A DNA stretch of 64,000 nt from Oscillospiraceae bacterium (GTDB lineage: Bacteria; Bacillota; Clostridia; Oscillospirales; Acutalibacteraceae): positions 17,244 to 81,243 of the forward strand of contig SVPF01000005.1 in the NCBI GenBank assembly GCA_015066005.1, written 5' to 3'. Positions 9,080-19,480 of the stretch are shown here, piece by piece (positions within the stretch are counted from its first letter, which is position 1; the number at the start of each line of letters is the position of its first letter). Made by a program: the position numbers and the translations under genes. The notes under the pieces are model-generated. The model saw nothing but the letters and a program-made list of their open reading frames with translations. It did not search any database and was not told the origin of the DNA.

Positions 9080-11236
9080 TCACCCTGCCACGCTATAGCT
9101 CTTGGAGCCAAGGTCAACTGTTACAACCGTACCGTTTGCAAATTCGGCAACAATTGTATTTTCATTTTCAGTATACCCAACAAGAGCACTGCCCTTGGTT
9201 TTGGCATTGACCTGATGCCAAGCAGAATACTGTCTTTCGGTCATTTCCTTAAAGCTTGCAAAATCAGCGCTGTAAAGATAATTAAGCTCAGTGCCGATAA
9301 TCGGCTCGGTGTCCGAAAGGATAAAATTGTAACGAAGCGCAGAACCTGTTGCCAAAGCCTTTAAAAACATTGTTTCAGGTGAGCGATAAAGGTTGATAGA
9401 TTCGGTGGAGTAGCTTATGCGGTCACCAAGCGCCATTTGTAAAAATGGATACGAGCCTGAGCATAAGTCATCATTACTGCTCTCAATCGGAATATCCGTA
9501 ATGGCCGAGCAATATTTAATTGCATAGTCATTAGGTGATGACAATAATAGGCCTGTTTTCTTTGATGCCGAAGCTATTGCGGCTTCAATAGCAGCATGAG
9601 TATCTGCCAAGGTGCCACCGTTTGAATGGTCGTGGTAAGACATTGAACCAAGTGTTTCAGAGGAAAGACCGTCAATGTCAAGCTTATTGGAAGAAGCGGT
9701 CAGCTTGCCAACAACAGAATCAATTTTTGTATATTTCAAAAGAAGCTTTTTAGCAACCTTTTTATTAACCATATGGGTGCTTTCGCGGTAATCATATAAA
9801 CCGATAGGTGCGCCGTAGATGGTTTTAGAAGCTGTGAAAAAGCTGTTAACGGCAAATGTATTTTTACTAAATGTAATGGGGTCAACATCAACGTACAAAT
9901 TAACATCATTTGCAGAAACAGCCTTAAGCTGTGATTTGCTTATAACCTTAGAAATTAGCTTAATTTTAGTATCTAATGTACCTTTTTGCTGTTCCTTGGT
10001 GACATTTTTAAGGTTAATTGTAACACCCTTGAGCTTTTCGTTCTTAGCAAAGGAAAGGATGTCCTCCCCGCTGGAAATAACGCTTACCGCGGTGTAAGGG
10101 AAACCAAAGAAGCTTTTGGGCTCGTTAACAAAGCCAAAAATATCAATAATTGCCGAATGGCTTTCGCCCTTTTGTGACTTTTCGGGAACAAGATATTCGC
10201 CGTAAAGCTTAGCTAAAGCTGGCATTGAAGCGGCTTCAAACATAAAGCTATAGCTTACAGTAATATCACCCTCATACACATCCTCAGAAAAAACGCGGGT
10301 GCTTTGCGAAGCCATAGTTTGCTTATCGCCAATGATAGCAATATCACCTGCGCGATAGTCATAACTGAAATATGCATTTGCAAAGTTATTTGATTTACCT
10401 GCGGGGTTTGCGTTTACATAACCAACCGCGGCGCCCTTTTCGGGAATGGCCAAAATACCGTTATCGCCATTTATAACTGCGAGATATGGGCAATTAATGT
10501 CATAGCCTGTTTTATCTTCAACCGAAAGCGTGGCTGAAAGGTCTCGGCCATATATATGCTTAAAATAAACATTCGCATTTTTACGGGTGGTACCAAAATC
10601 AAGAACCTCGCCGCTACCGTCAGGTAAGATAATCATACCGTCGGTATTGGCTTCCCCCTTAATCATAAACGGAAGCACAGCAACCCTTAAAAGCATTGTT
10701 GCTTCAGGGGCTTCTTCCTTTATGGAGTTTGCCGGAATACTGCAATAAAGCTTGCCGTTTTCTAAAATAACCGAAAGACAAATTTCAATTTTTTGACTTT
10801 TAAGCACATATTTTATTAAAAAGCCGTTTTCTTTAGAATAAACGGTATAGTTCCCCTGCTTAACACAAACCGCATTGGAATTTTTGCGGCTTTCGGTCTT
10901 TTTAACGGGGTCCCAAAGTGTGAAAACCAAAGCTGCCTGCATTTCAATTTGCTGTGCTAAGGCAGTTTCGTCTTCTTTTGGGAAGCTTTCAGGGAAGGCA
11001 TAGGTCTTTTCCCCTGTTTTTACATCCTCAACATAAAAGTTAGTCGTTTTGGGGTTCAAAAACAGCTTAAGACCCGAATCCTCACCCATAAGCTTGTATT
11101 CATCAGTTTTTTGTATTACCGAAAGCCCTGAAGTAACATCCACAGGCTTCTCAGTAGCACCGTAAACATTGATTGAAAGAACAATTGCCAAGCAAAGCAC
11201 TAAAGCAAACACGCTTTTAATATTAAATTTTTTCAT
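9080..11236 (-). CDS. DUF5696-like secreted protein associated with sugar ABC transporters
   Basis: ~718 aa with signal peptide (likely start MKKFNIKSVFALVLCL at 11236, preceded by GGGAG). Placement between permease pairs next to the NHL/Yip1 protein matches the known DUF5696 context. Confidence 0.6.
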   Translation of the reverse strand: MKKFNIKSVFALVLCLAIVLSINVYGATEKPVDVTSGLSVIQKTDEYKLMGEDSGLKLFLNPKTTNFYVEDVKTGEKTYAFPESFPKEDETALAQQIEMQAALVFTLWDPVKKTESRKNSNAVCVKQGNYTVYSKENGFLIKYVLKSQKIEICLSVILENGKLYCSIPANSIKEEAPEATMLLRVAVLPFMIKGEANTDGMIILPDGSGEVLDFGTTRKNANVYFKHIYGRDLSATLSVEDKTGYDINCPYLAVINGDNGILAIPEKGAAVGYVNANPAGKSNNFANAYFSYDYRAGDIAIIGDKQTMASQSTRVFSEDVYEGDITVSYSFMFEAASMPALAKLYGEYLVPEKSQKGESHSAIIDIFGFVNEPKSFFGFPYTAVSVISSGEDILSFAKNEKLKGVTINLKNVTKEQQKGTLDTKIKLISKVISKSQLKAVSANDVNLYVDVDPITFSKNTFAVNSFFTASKTIYGAPIGLYDYRESTHMVNKKVAKKLLLKYTKIDSVVGKLTASSNKLDIDGLSSETLGSMSYHDHSNGGTLADTHAAIEAAIASASKKTGLLLSSPNDYAIKYCSAITDIPIESSNDDLCSGSYPFLQMALGDRISYSTESINLYRSPETMFLKALATGSALRYNFILSDTEPIIGTELNYLYSADFASFKEMTERQYSAWHQVNAKTKGSALVGYTENENTIVAEFANGTVVTVDLGSKSYSVAG

Positions 11237-11260
11237 AAAAACCTGTTCTCCCTTCAATTG

Positions 11261-13360
11261 TTATCGGTACATAATTTCGTTATAGATTGTTGCAAAGAAG
11301 GAAACTATTTGTTCCAAAAGACCAACAAGCAATACGCAAAGGAATATAAGCATTATAACGCCAAGCACGGTAATAATAATGCTGAGCACAGACTTAGTAA
11401 AGCTATATTCGTGTATTGTTTTAAAGGCCGAAATAAGCAATATGCCGCTCCATAAGAAGCCGACTGCTGTGATAATGCTCATAAACATACCTTCATCAAT
11501 AGTAATAAAGTAGCTAAGCATTACAGAAAGATAAGAGCATGCAACATAAGGTATAAGTGCATAGGCGGTACTGCAAGCAATTTCCTTAAACTTTCCCTTA
11601 CCATCAAGCAAGGAGGTAATACACCAGTTAACCGTACAAAAAGCAACGAAAACAAACAATAATGCGAAAAGAACAACAAGCATATTACCCTCTTCAATAT
11701 TGTTGTAGTTAAAGGTAAACGCAGTTAATTGCCTTGTACAAATTAAAGAAATGAACATAAACAGTAACACAACAAGAACAACCTTTGTGCTGAAGCGTTT
11801 ATGATACTTCATTTCAAACAATGTGTCAGACGGGTGGAATAAAACCTGCATTGTGGTTGTATCCATAATCTTAAATTTAGGCTTAAACTTAAGTCTGATA
11901 ATAGCAATTGCAAGCACTATAACAATAAGTGCAGTTGCAATGTAAGGAATAGATACACGCAATAAATCGGCGCGGTATTCCTTAAATGCATCGGAATAAC
12001 CGTCACGGCTGAAGGCAAGCTTGTAATATTTCATTGCCTTCTGGTATTCCCCTGCTTCAAAGGCAGCTTTGCCAAGACCGTCATACGCAAGCTCAAAGTT
12101 GCGGTTGCGGGTAATAATTTCTTCCCAAGCGGTAGCCGCTTCGGTATAGAAGCCGTCGTTGTAAAGCATAACGGCATTTTTAACCAGCACGCCATATTCG
12201 GTGGGAGAAAAAACAGTTAGGGTGTTTTTAACGGAATCAACAACAAGAATTTCATCACCGATAACTTCAAGTGAGGTTGCTTTTGCAAAGCCATAGCCCA
12301 CATTAGCGTTACCGCCAAATATATGCATAAGACGGCTTTCGGGGTCAAATTGGAAAATTCTGCCGTTTTCCTGGTCAAGAATGTTAATAAAGCCGTCAGA
12401 ATCTACCGCAATATCAACGAAGGTGTTGGTTGTCCAGATACCGTCCATTTTTTGACGCTCAAGGTCACCGAATTTACCCGTATGGCCTGAAATATTCCTT
12501 TCATAAACAGTTAAAACATTTTCACCCAAGGTGTTAAGGCGACAAACCTGATTTGCAGTAACCCCCTTTGTAACGGTATAAATAAAGTTATCGTCATCAA
12601 TACAGAAGTTAGCATATTCAGTAGGAACATAACGCTTCATTTGGTCAATTTGTTCCTTACTCATAATTTGCTTCCAAAAATAGTCAAGCAAAACCTCCAA
12701 GGTGGCACTAACCTTGTTGCTACCGTAGTAGTTTAAAAACTCGCCTTCGGGAGAATATGTAAGTGCACCGTAAACGAAGTTTTTAACAAGCACATAAACT
12801 GTGCCGGAATTGTTTACAAGCACCTTAATAGGTGTGTAAGTCATTTCGTCATTAAAAATATCAGAAACGGGGCGTAAAAACTGTGAAAGCACTTCCCCGC
12901 TAAGACTACAGCGAAGCACACGCTGCTTTTCACTTTGTACAATGTATAAATTATCGTTTGCCACATAAACACCGTTGGGCTTTTCCAAGGCTTCGGGCTT
13001 GCCGTCAATAACAATAGTGTCAATTTGTCTTTCATAGCCATAGTTCTTATTAAGCACAACTATGCGGTTGTTACCTGTATCGGCAATATATATTTTTTCA
13101 TCCTTAGCATAAAAAATATCCTCAGGTGCGTTGAATGAACCGCAAGGTAATTCCTCACCGCGAATTTGAAGCAAGGGCTCGTACCCTTCGGGAGCAGGGG
13201 TGGATACACCGTAAGCATCGTAATTATAGCCGTCGTACGAAAGGTCACTTGCGGCAAAAACAGTGGTTGACAACAAGCAAAGTATTATTAAAGAGCTGCA
13301 AACAACCTTAAAAAAGCGGGAAACTGAAGATAATTTAGTTTTCAGCATTTGCGTTATCAC
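11261..13360 (-). CDS. NHL-repeat/TPR/Yip1-domain membrane protein
   Basis: 699 aa: N-terminal signal; NHL-like IYIADTGNNRIVVLNK and GFINILDQENGRIFQFDP; TPR-like FELAYDGLGKAAFEAGEYQKAMKYYKLAFSRDGYSDA; C-terminal multi-TM Yip1-like region. Confidence 0.7.
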   Translation of the reverse strand: MITQMLKTKLSSVSRFFKVVCSSLIILCLLSTTVFAASDLSYDGYNYDAYGVSTPAPEGYEPLLQIRGEELPCGSFNAPEDIFYAKDEKIYIADTGNNRIVVLNKNYGYERQIDTIVIDGKPEALEKPNGVYVANDNLYIVQSEKQRVLRCSLSGEVLSQFLRPVSDIFNDEMTYTPIKVLVNNSGTVYVLVKNFVYGALTYSPEGEFLNYYGSNKVSATLEVLLDYFWKQIMSKEQIDQMKRYVPTEYANFCIDDDNFIYTVTKGVTANQVCRLNTLGENVLTVYERNISGHTGKFGDLERQKMDGIWTTNTFVDIAVDSDGFINILDQENGRIFQFDPESRLMHIFGGNANVGYGFAKATSLEVIGDEILVVDSVKNTLTVFSPTEYGVLVKNAVMLYNDGFYTEAATAWEEIITRNRNFELAYDGLGKAAFEAGEYQKAMKYYKLAFSRDGYSDAFKEYRADLLRVSIPYIATALIVIVLAIAIIRLKFKPKFKIMDTTTMQVLFHPSDTLFEMKYHKRFSTKVVLVVLLFMFISLICTRQLTAFTFNYNNIEEGNMLVVLFALLFVFVAFCTVNWCITSLLDGKGKFKEIACSTAYALIPYVACSYLSVMLSYFITIDEGMFMSIITAVGFLWSGILLISAFKTIHEYSFTKSVLSIIITVLGVIMLIFLCVLLVGLLEQIVSFFATIYNEIMYR

Positions 13361-14253
13361 TCCTTAATAGCGGCAAAGGCCATTGTTTCAACAACACGGT
13401 TTTGCGCAAAAATAAACAATAAAATCGGGGGTGTCATAAGTATAAGCGCCGCCGCCGATGAAGCACCAACACGGGCAATACCGCCGCCGCTTACCTGACT
13501 TAAGGCTGTAGGAAGCGTTCTAAGGCTTTCGGTAAATACCATTGTGGATACTGATGTGTCGTTCCAAATCCCCTGGAATGAAAATATTACCAAGGTAAGC
13601 CAAGCAGGCTTAACATTAGGCATTACAATGTGCCAGTAAATCTTAAGCTCGTTATAACCGTCAATACGGGCAGCTTCAATAATAGACATTGGAAGCTGTT
13701 CCATAAACTGCTTCATAAGAAATACACCGAGAGAGGTTGCCATATCGGGAAGAATAAGCGCAAACCATGTGTCAATCATTCCCAATTTAGCCATAACAAG
13801 ATAACGGGGCAAGAAGGTTACCTGACCAACGAACATAAGCGCAACAACAACTATTTGGAAAATAGCTTCGCGGCCGGGGAATTTATGAAGCGCAAGCGGA
13901 TAAGCGCAGGCACTGCATATAAGAATGTTGCCGACAGTTGAAACAGTTGTAATTATAACACTGTTGAATAAATACCTTGGGAAAGGTACCCAAAGGTCGG
14001 AAATGTATTTGCCCAAATCCTGAAAGTTATCTAACGTAGGATTCTGTACCATAAACCTGGGCGGGAAAATAAAAATTTCTTCCATAGGCTTAAAGGCTGA
14101 TACAATTGCGTACAAAAGAGGTAATGCCAGCACTGATGCCATAAGCAAAACAACAACGGTAATAGCAATATTGCCGCCAACACTTCGTGAGAAGTGCTTA
14201 CTGCTGCGTGAGGTTAAGGATGAGAGCTTAAAAAGCTTTTTTATTTTAGTCAT
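13357..14253 (-). CDS. Carbohydrate ABC transporter permease (MalG-type)
   Basis: 298 aa multi-TM; EAA loop SIIEAARIDGYNELKIYWHIVMPNVKPA; overlaps the downstream gene start. Confidence 0.9.
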   Translation of the reverse strand: MTKIKKLFKLSSLTSRSSKHFSRSVGGNIAITVVVLLMASVLALPLLYAIVSAFKPMEEIFIFPPRFMVQNPTLDNFQDLGKYISDLWVPFPRYLFNSVIITTVSTVGNILICSACAYPLALHKFPGREAIFQIVVVALMFVGQVTFLPRYLVMAKLGMIDTWFALILPDMATSLGVFLMKQFMEQLPMSIIEAARIDGYNELKIYWHIVMPNVKPAWLTLVIFSFQGIWNDTSVSTMVFTESLRTLPTALSQVSGGGIARVGASSAAALILMTPPILLFIFAQNRVVETMAFAAIKE

Positions 14254-14254
14254 T

Positions 14255-15163
14255 TTATCTGCCCACCCTATTCAGTACTTTAGTAATAAGTGACTTGGTA
14301 ACTACCATAAACAAGAAAAGTGTTGTAGCCAAAGCGCAGGCATAACCCATTTCATAGCGGACGTTACCATAGTCCTTTATGTGTGTAACGATAGTTTCCG
14401 CACTGTAGGAAACACTTGGGAAGCCCGCAAGCGCTTCGGGAACAGCCGAAACCGAGAATGAAGAAACAATTTGCATAATAGCCGCAAACAAAAGCTGAGA
14501 TTTCATACAAGGAAGTGTGATATACCACATTTCTTGGAAGCGGTTGCTTATACCGTCAATATAACCTGCTTCGTAAAGACCGCCGTCAACACCCTGAAGA
14601 CCTGCGATAAAGGTAAGGAAGCCTGTACCGAAGGACAACCAAAGCTGTACGAAAATACAAAGCGGAAGAACATAGTCGGCATCGTTAAACCAACCGATAG
14701 GCTCGTTAATAAAACCGAACTTCATTAAAAAGCCGTTCAAAAGACCGTATGCATCGGCACTGAACACGAACTTCCAAATTGTGTAAACCTGACCTGAAAG
14801 CACGGGTGCATAGAAAAGAACTGTCAAAAAGCTTCTGATAGGCTTTGGATAATCGTTAATTATCCAAGCAAAGAAGAAGCAAAGAATAAAGCTGATAGGA
14901 CCCGTTACAACTGCAAATATAAATGTGTTTTTAATTGCAATTAAGAATACGTCATCATCAAGAATCATTCTTACATAATTGTCCCAGCCGACAAATTCAG
15001 GCATTGTAAAAATGTTAAACTGTGTAAAGCTTAAAACAATTGCTATAAGAACAGGTATGATTGTGAATATAGAGAAGAGTATTAAAAACGGAGTCATAAG
15101 CGCATAGCTTTGCCAATTCTTACGCATTAACTGTAAAACACCTTGATTATTTCGTTTTTTCAA
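14255..15163 (-). CDS. Sugar ABC transporter permease (MalF-type)
   Basis: 302 aa multi-TM; EAA loop LYEAGYIDGISNRFQEMWYITLPCMKSQ. Confidence 0.9.
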   Translation of the reverse strand: MKKRNNQGVLQLMRKNWQSYALMTPFLILFSIFTIIPVLIAIVLSFTQFNIFTMPEFVGWDNYVRMILDDDVFLIAIKNTFIFAVVTGPISFILCFFFAWIINDYPKPIRSFLTVLFYAPVLSGQVYTIWKFVFSADAYGLLNGFLMKFGFINEPIGWFNDADYVLPLCIFVQLWLSFGTGFLTFIAGLQGVDGGLYEAGYIDGISNRFQEMWYITLPCMKSQLLFAAIMQIVSSFSVSAVPEALAGFPSVSYSAETIVTHIKDYGNVRYEMGYACALATTLFLFMVVTKSLITKVLNRVGR

Positions 15164-15181
15164 GATTTACTCTCCTCCTTT

Positions 15182-18028
15182 CTATTCAAGACCGAATTCT
15201 TTACGCTTACGAATAATTTCGTCGTTGGTCTTATCATTCCAGTAATTTAAAATTTCGCGAGGATTTTCGTTATTGTAAACAACTTCCTTAAAGGCGTTGT
15301 CAATATTTCTTGAAGAATAATAACCACCGGGGATTTCTTCAAGCTCATAAACATTTTCAAACTGACTAAGCAGCATTTCAAGCTCAACGCCCGACCACGG
15401 AATTTGCTTTACAGCCTCTGCTTTACAGGGAGCGTAACGAGATGCAGGACCAAGCACCGATTCAATTTGTCGGCCATAGGTACCCTGTGTATCAGCATCG
15501 GTCCACCACTTCATAAATTCCCAAGCGCTGTCTTGATTTTTGGCGCCGCGAAGCATTACGCAAGCAGTGCCTGCACCAACCTGTGAACGATTTAAGGTGC
15601 CATCCTCGTTAACGGTTGCGGGAATGGGGGCCATTGCCCAAAGGCCACGAATTTCAGGTGCCGCAACGTAAAGCTGGTTATAGAAGGTGTATTTAGAAAT
15701 GGTAAGGGGCATTTCACCGCTGCGGAAACGGTTAAAGTCATTCTTTTCAACGTCGAAGCCGTAAAGGGTGTAGAATTCGGTCCACATCTTAAATGTCTTA
15801 TAGCCCACTTCACCCGAAAGATTTGTTGAACGCAAATCGTCGGCATAAAGTCTTACGCCGTTTTGTAAAAGAAGTGTCGGGAAAATTGAATGTGAGCCTA
15901 CACCGCTGCTTACAGCTTCGGAAGCGCTCATACTTGAATAAGGAATACCCATATTCATATTATTTCTCTGAAGCACTTCTGCAATGTAATAGAACTCATC
16001 CCAAGTTTTAGGGGGTGTAATACCAAGCTCGTTAAATATGTCAGTTCTGTAGAACATCATATAAAAGGTCTTGGTTTCAGGCAATGCATAGCAGTCACCG
16101 TTAAAGTGGTAAGGAATAAGGTCGGTTTCAGTATAGGTTGCCGCCACGTCCTTATAATCCTTAAACTTGCTGATGGGAAGCACGGCTTCACGAAGCGCAA
16201 GGTTAACAGGCTGACCACGGCTGATATTAATAGCAACGTCAGGGCCCTTGCCTGCCATTACAGCCTGAACAAGCGCTGAAGAAATTGCAAAGTTAACAGC
16301 AATTCCCTTATTCTTTGAAAAATCGCTGTCAATCATACTTTTAACAACTTCAGCCTGGTCACGACCTGAGCTCATCCAAACGGTTATAACCTCGTCAGTG
16401 TCGTAAACGTTACCAACTGAGGAATAATCGGTTACGAATGACATTAGGAAGGATTTAACCAAGAACCAAGCAGATTCAAAGAAGTTATATTCATCCTTTG
16501 GAAGCTCTGTGCCGTAGCCGTTTATGTAAAGCTTATCAATTTCAAGGGGTTGCTCACGGTTGTCCATAACCCAAGTAGCAAGTGATGATATATTGGTTTC
16601 AAAGGTTGAAAGGCGTGAAGGGATACTGTGGGGGCTTTCAACAAAGTCATCAAGCTGATAATAAATTTGGGTAATGGTTGCGGTTTCACCGCCTGCAACA
16701 CCTGTTTTTTCAATAAACTGTTTTTCGCATCTTTTAAGCACTGTAGATACAAGACGCATATTATCCATAAGGTCAGGTATCATTTCATCCAAGTAATAGT
16801 CACGGTAAATATCGGGTGCGGTACCGGTAATCATAATGATTTTACGGTACATTTCACTTAGCTTATAAACCGCATCGTCAACCTCAGAAATAAGCTTAGC
16901 CATATCACCTGTAGTTACCGACATTTCAATAGTGTGTGTTCCCTTTTCAAAATAAAAATAATAGGCGTCACTGCCGCCAAGGGAAACCCTTTTCCATTTG
17001 CGGCTATAGCTAAAGGCCTGATCGGCCATTTCATTAAAGGGATATTCGCCATCAATTTTGATTCTTCTGTGAGAATCCATACCGTTGTTAATATCCTGAA
17101 GATAGCGCATACCAATTGAATAGTAGCCGCTTTCTTCTATTTCAAATTCCCAGGTTAAAGCCTGTGAGGGATAAACCCAATTTTCGCCGCCGATAGTATT
17201 AAGTCGAACAAGGCTTGGGTTTGAAGGTGTAGTATTGGGGTTATTCATAACGCTTAAGGGGTAAAGCATTGAAGAAGTAGTATATTTAGCGTGTTCAGCC
17301 TCAATTACAATAGGCTTTGCCGAAACCTTGCCTGCATCGGTAGGCGCAGTATACGAAGGCAATGCGGCATCGTTAAAAATACGAACCTCGGCAATTGCCA
17401 TTTTTTCTCTTTGAAGTGTAAAGGAAAGCTCGTGTTCACCCTTAGAAAGATAAAAACCGTAAGGCTTTTCAAGAATACCCTCAGCATCCTCAATTACATA
17501 TTCCTTCCACATTTGAACTTCGGTTTGGTCGGGGCGAAGCTCGTTACCACGGTTGTCCTGTGGGAAATCACCCTCGGCAATTTGGAATACGCGAGGAAGA
17601 ATAAGCTTTTTCATACCGTCAAAGCAGGTTTTACCGTCAATTTCAAAAGTGTATTCAATATCTGAACCGTTGGCGATAATTGCAGCGTAGGTAAGCGAAA
17701 TATTGTAAAAACCGCTTTGCTTTACGTTAGCCTTAACGGTAAGCTTGTCACCTGTATTTTCAAGCACTACTGCATTCTTTTCCAAAATACACTCAATGCC
17801 GAGCTTTGAAGGCTCGGCAAAAAGTGTAGCATCAATTTCAATGTTTTCTTCGGGGCAATTTGTTATGTCCTCCCCGAGTTGTTCTAAATAAGCATAATAT
17901 GTACCCTGCTTTGCGGGTAGCTTTTCAGACTTTTCTTCATTGTCAGACGCACTTACAAAGACAACAGGTAACATAACCGTTGCTACAATTGTAATAGCAA
18001 GTGCAAAAGAAGTCAGTTTTTTTAGCAC
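15182..18028 (-). CDS. Extracellular solute-binding protein fused to N-terminal CBM-like beta-sandwich modules
   Basis: ~950 aa. Likely GTG start at 18028 after GGGAGATATTTTT (the ORF track starts at ATG 18046). N-terminal CBM6/35-like regions (KPIVIEAEHAKYT..., YSIGMRYLQDINNGMDSHRRIKIDGEYPF); C-terminal SBP-1-type domain (FNELGITPPKTWDEFYYIAEVLQ... ENPREILNYWNDKTNDEI). Confidence 0.8.
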   Translation of the reverse strand: MLKKLTSFALAITIVATVMLPVVFVSASDNEEKSEKLPAKQGTYYAYLEQLGEDITNCPEENIEIDATLFAEPSKLGIECILEKNAVVLENTGDKLTVKANVKQSGFYNISLTYAAIIANGSDIEYTFEIDGKTCFDGMKKLILPRVFQIAEGDFPQDNRGNELRPDQTEVQMWKEYVIEDAEGILEKPYGFYLSKGEHELSFTLQREKMAIAEVRIFNDAALPSYTAPTDAGKVSAKPIVIEAEHAKYTTSSMLYPLSVMNNPNTTPSNPSLVRLNTIGGENWVYPSQALTWEFEIEESGYYSIGMRYLQDINNGMDSHRRIKIDGEYPFNEMADQAFSYSRKWKRVSLGGSDAYYFYFEKGTHTIEMSVTTGDMAKLISEVDDAVYKLSEMYRKIIMITGTAPDIYRDYYLDEMIPDLMDNMRLVSTVLKRCEKQFIEKTGVAGGETATITQIYYQLDDFVESPHSIPSRLSTFETNISSLATWVMDNREQPLEIDKLYINGYGTELPKDEYNFFESAWFLVKSFLMSFVTDYSSVGNVYDTDEVITVWMSSGRDQAEVVKSMIDSDFSKNKGIAVNFAISSALVQAVMAGKGPDVAINISRGQPVNLALREAVLPISKFKDYKDVAATYTETDLIPYHFNGDCYALPETKTFYMMFYRTDIFNELGITPPKTWDEFYYIAEVLQRNNMNMGIPYSSMSASEAVSSGVGSHSIFPTLLLQNGVRLYADDLRSTNLSGEVGYKTFKMWTEFYTLYGFDVEKNDFNRFRSGEMPLTISKYTFYNQLYVAAPEIRGLWAMAPIPATVNEDGTLNRSQVGAGTACVMLRGAKNQDSAWEFMKWWTDADTQGTYGRQIESVLGPASRYAPCKAEAVKQIPWSGVELEMLLSQFENVYELEEIPGGYYSSRNIDNAFKEVVYNNENPREILNYWNDKTNDEIIRKRKEFGLE

Positions 18029-18052
18029 AAAAATATCTCCCTTCATCTTACC

Positions 18053-18082
18053 GTGGGTCAGCTTTTTAATTACCTAACCCAC
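18053..18082. other. Intercistronic hairpin between two solute-binding protein genes
   Basis: GTGGGT ... ACCCAC arms with an AT-rich loop; no T-run. Possible RNA processing or stability element. Confidence 0.35.
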
Positions 18083-18120
18083 TGTGCGTCTTACATAAGA
18101 CATTTTAGGGTCTAAAGTAA

Positions 18121-19455
18121 TTATTTAGTTTCGTTAATTGCCGCATTCAAAAGCGGGAAATTGGATTCTACTTGGGAAGCCCAGGATCTATTCCATCTCA
18201 TAACACTGTTAAGGAAGTCAGCACGCTGAGTGGAACTCCAGTTAACGCCAAGACCTTCATCACGAACCTGAACTAAAGTAAATTTAGAATAGTCATCCAT
18301 TTCCTTAAACATTGCATAATCTTCATCAGAATAGCCCTTGGTTGCTTTTGATAAAGCGCGTACCTGTTCTTCAATAACAGGGTCAACGTTACTGATAAGA
18401 AGAACATATACTGCAAAAAATGCACGCGCACCGTCAATGTTGGGGGCATCCTTAGCAATCCAAGTTGTACCGAACCATGCAGGAGTATAATACTTATCGG
18501 CGCCGTCCCACTTAGGAAGCGGTGAGAAGCTTACAAGACCATTCTTTTGTTCATCGTGAAGTCTGTTATCAACCATATCTCTTGCAGAAAGACAAATAGA
18601 AACCTTATGGCCCTTAAATGAATCCTGAGTTGAAGAGGTGGGCTCGATGTACTTATCTTCGAAGGTAGCCTTTGAAGTTCTATTAAAGAAATCAGCAAGC
18701 TTACTGCTGCGTAGGTTATTCTTGTAAATACCGTTTTCATATTTTACAAGTGTTTCACCTGTAACAGTATGCATTAGTTGTGAATATGTTGCACCATAGC
18801 GTTCAACGCTGCCGTCAGAACCCTTTACAGTAAGCTTTTTAGCATATTCTTCAAACTTTGACCAGGTCCATTCGCCCTTATAATAAAGCTCACGAGGAGT
18901 TTCAAGTCCGGCTTCAGCAAGGTCTTCAAGCCAGTAATAACAAAAACCATCGTTTCTGTAGTTACGAACGAATGTGTAAAGCTTACCGTCTTTATAACGG
19001 AAAAGCTCGTTTACATCCTTAAGATGCTTAAATACAGTTTCATCGAAGGAAAGAAGATCGTCAACAGGCTGAACTATACCGTTTTTAATAAAGGTGGGGT
19101 CATCCTTTGCGCGATACTGAATAAGGTCAGGCGATTGACCCGAAAGCACCAATCGTGCAGCCTGGGTGGGAAGCTCGTTATTCGTTGTGCGAATAATTTC
19201 AATTTCCACATCGTATTCCAGCTTTAATTTTTGAGCAAAGCTGTATTCCCAGTTTACAGGGTCCTTATATCTTGCAGGATCTGTAGTACAAAGATACTTT
19301 ATTTTATCGCTTGTGGGCTTATAATCGGGAAGCTTAACGGTAGATTGATTGAATTTACCGTTATTATCCAAATCACCATCCTTATCGCCGGTGCAAGCGG
19401 CAAAAGAAAGAAGTAAAACAACGCACATGAGAATTGATATCAATTTTTTTAGCAT
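18121..19455 (-). CDS. Carbohydrate ABC transporter substrate-binding lipoprotein
   Basis: Likely start MLKKLISILMCVVLLLSFAAC (lipobox) at 19455 with GGAGG upstream; SBP-like body. Confidence 0.8.
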   Translation of the reverse strand: MLKKLISILMCVVLLLSFAACTGDKDGDLDNNGKFNQSTVKLPDYKPTSDKIKYLCTTDPARYKDPVNWEYSFAQKLKLEYDVEIEIIRTTNNELPTQAARLVLSGQSPDLIQYRAKDDPTFIKNGIVQPVDDLLSFDETVFKHLKDVNELFRYKDGKLYTFVRNYRNDGFCYYWLEDLAEAGLETPRELYYKGEWTWSKFEEYAKKLTVKGSDGSVERYGATYSQLMHTVTGETLVKYENGIYKNNLRSSKLADFFNRTSKATFEDKYIEPTSSTQDSFKGHKVSICLSARDMVDNRLHDEQKNGLVSFSPLPKWDGADKYYTPAWFGTTWIAKDAPNIDGARAFFAVYVLLISNVDPVIEEQVRALSKATKGYSDEDYAMFKEMDDYSKFTLVQVRDEGLGVNWSSTQRADFLNSVMRWNRSWASQVESNFPLLNAAINETK

Positions 19456-19480
19456 TTTTAGTTCCTCCATATTTAAAATT

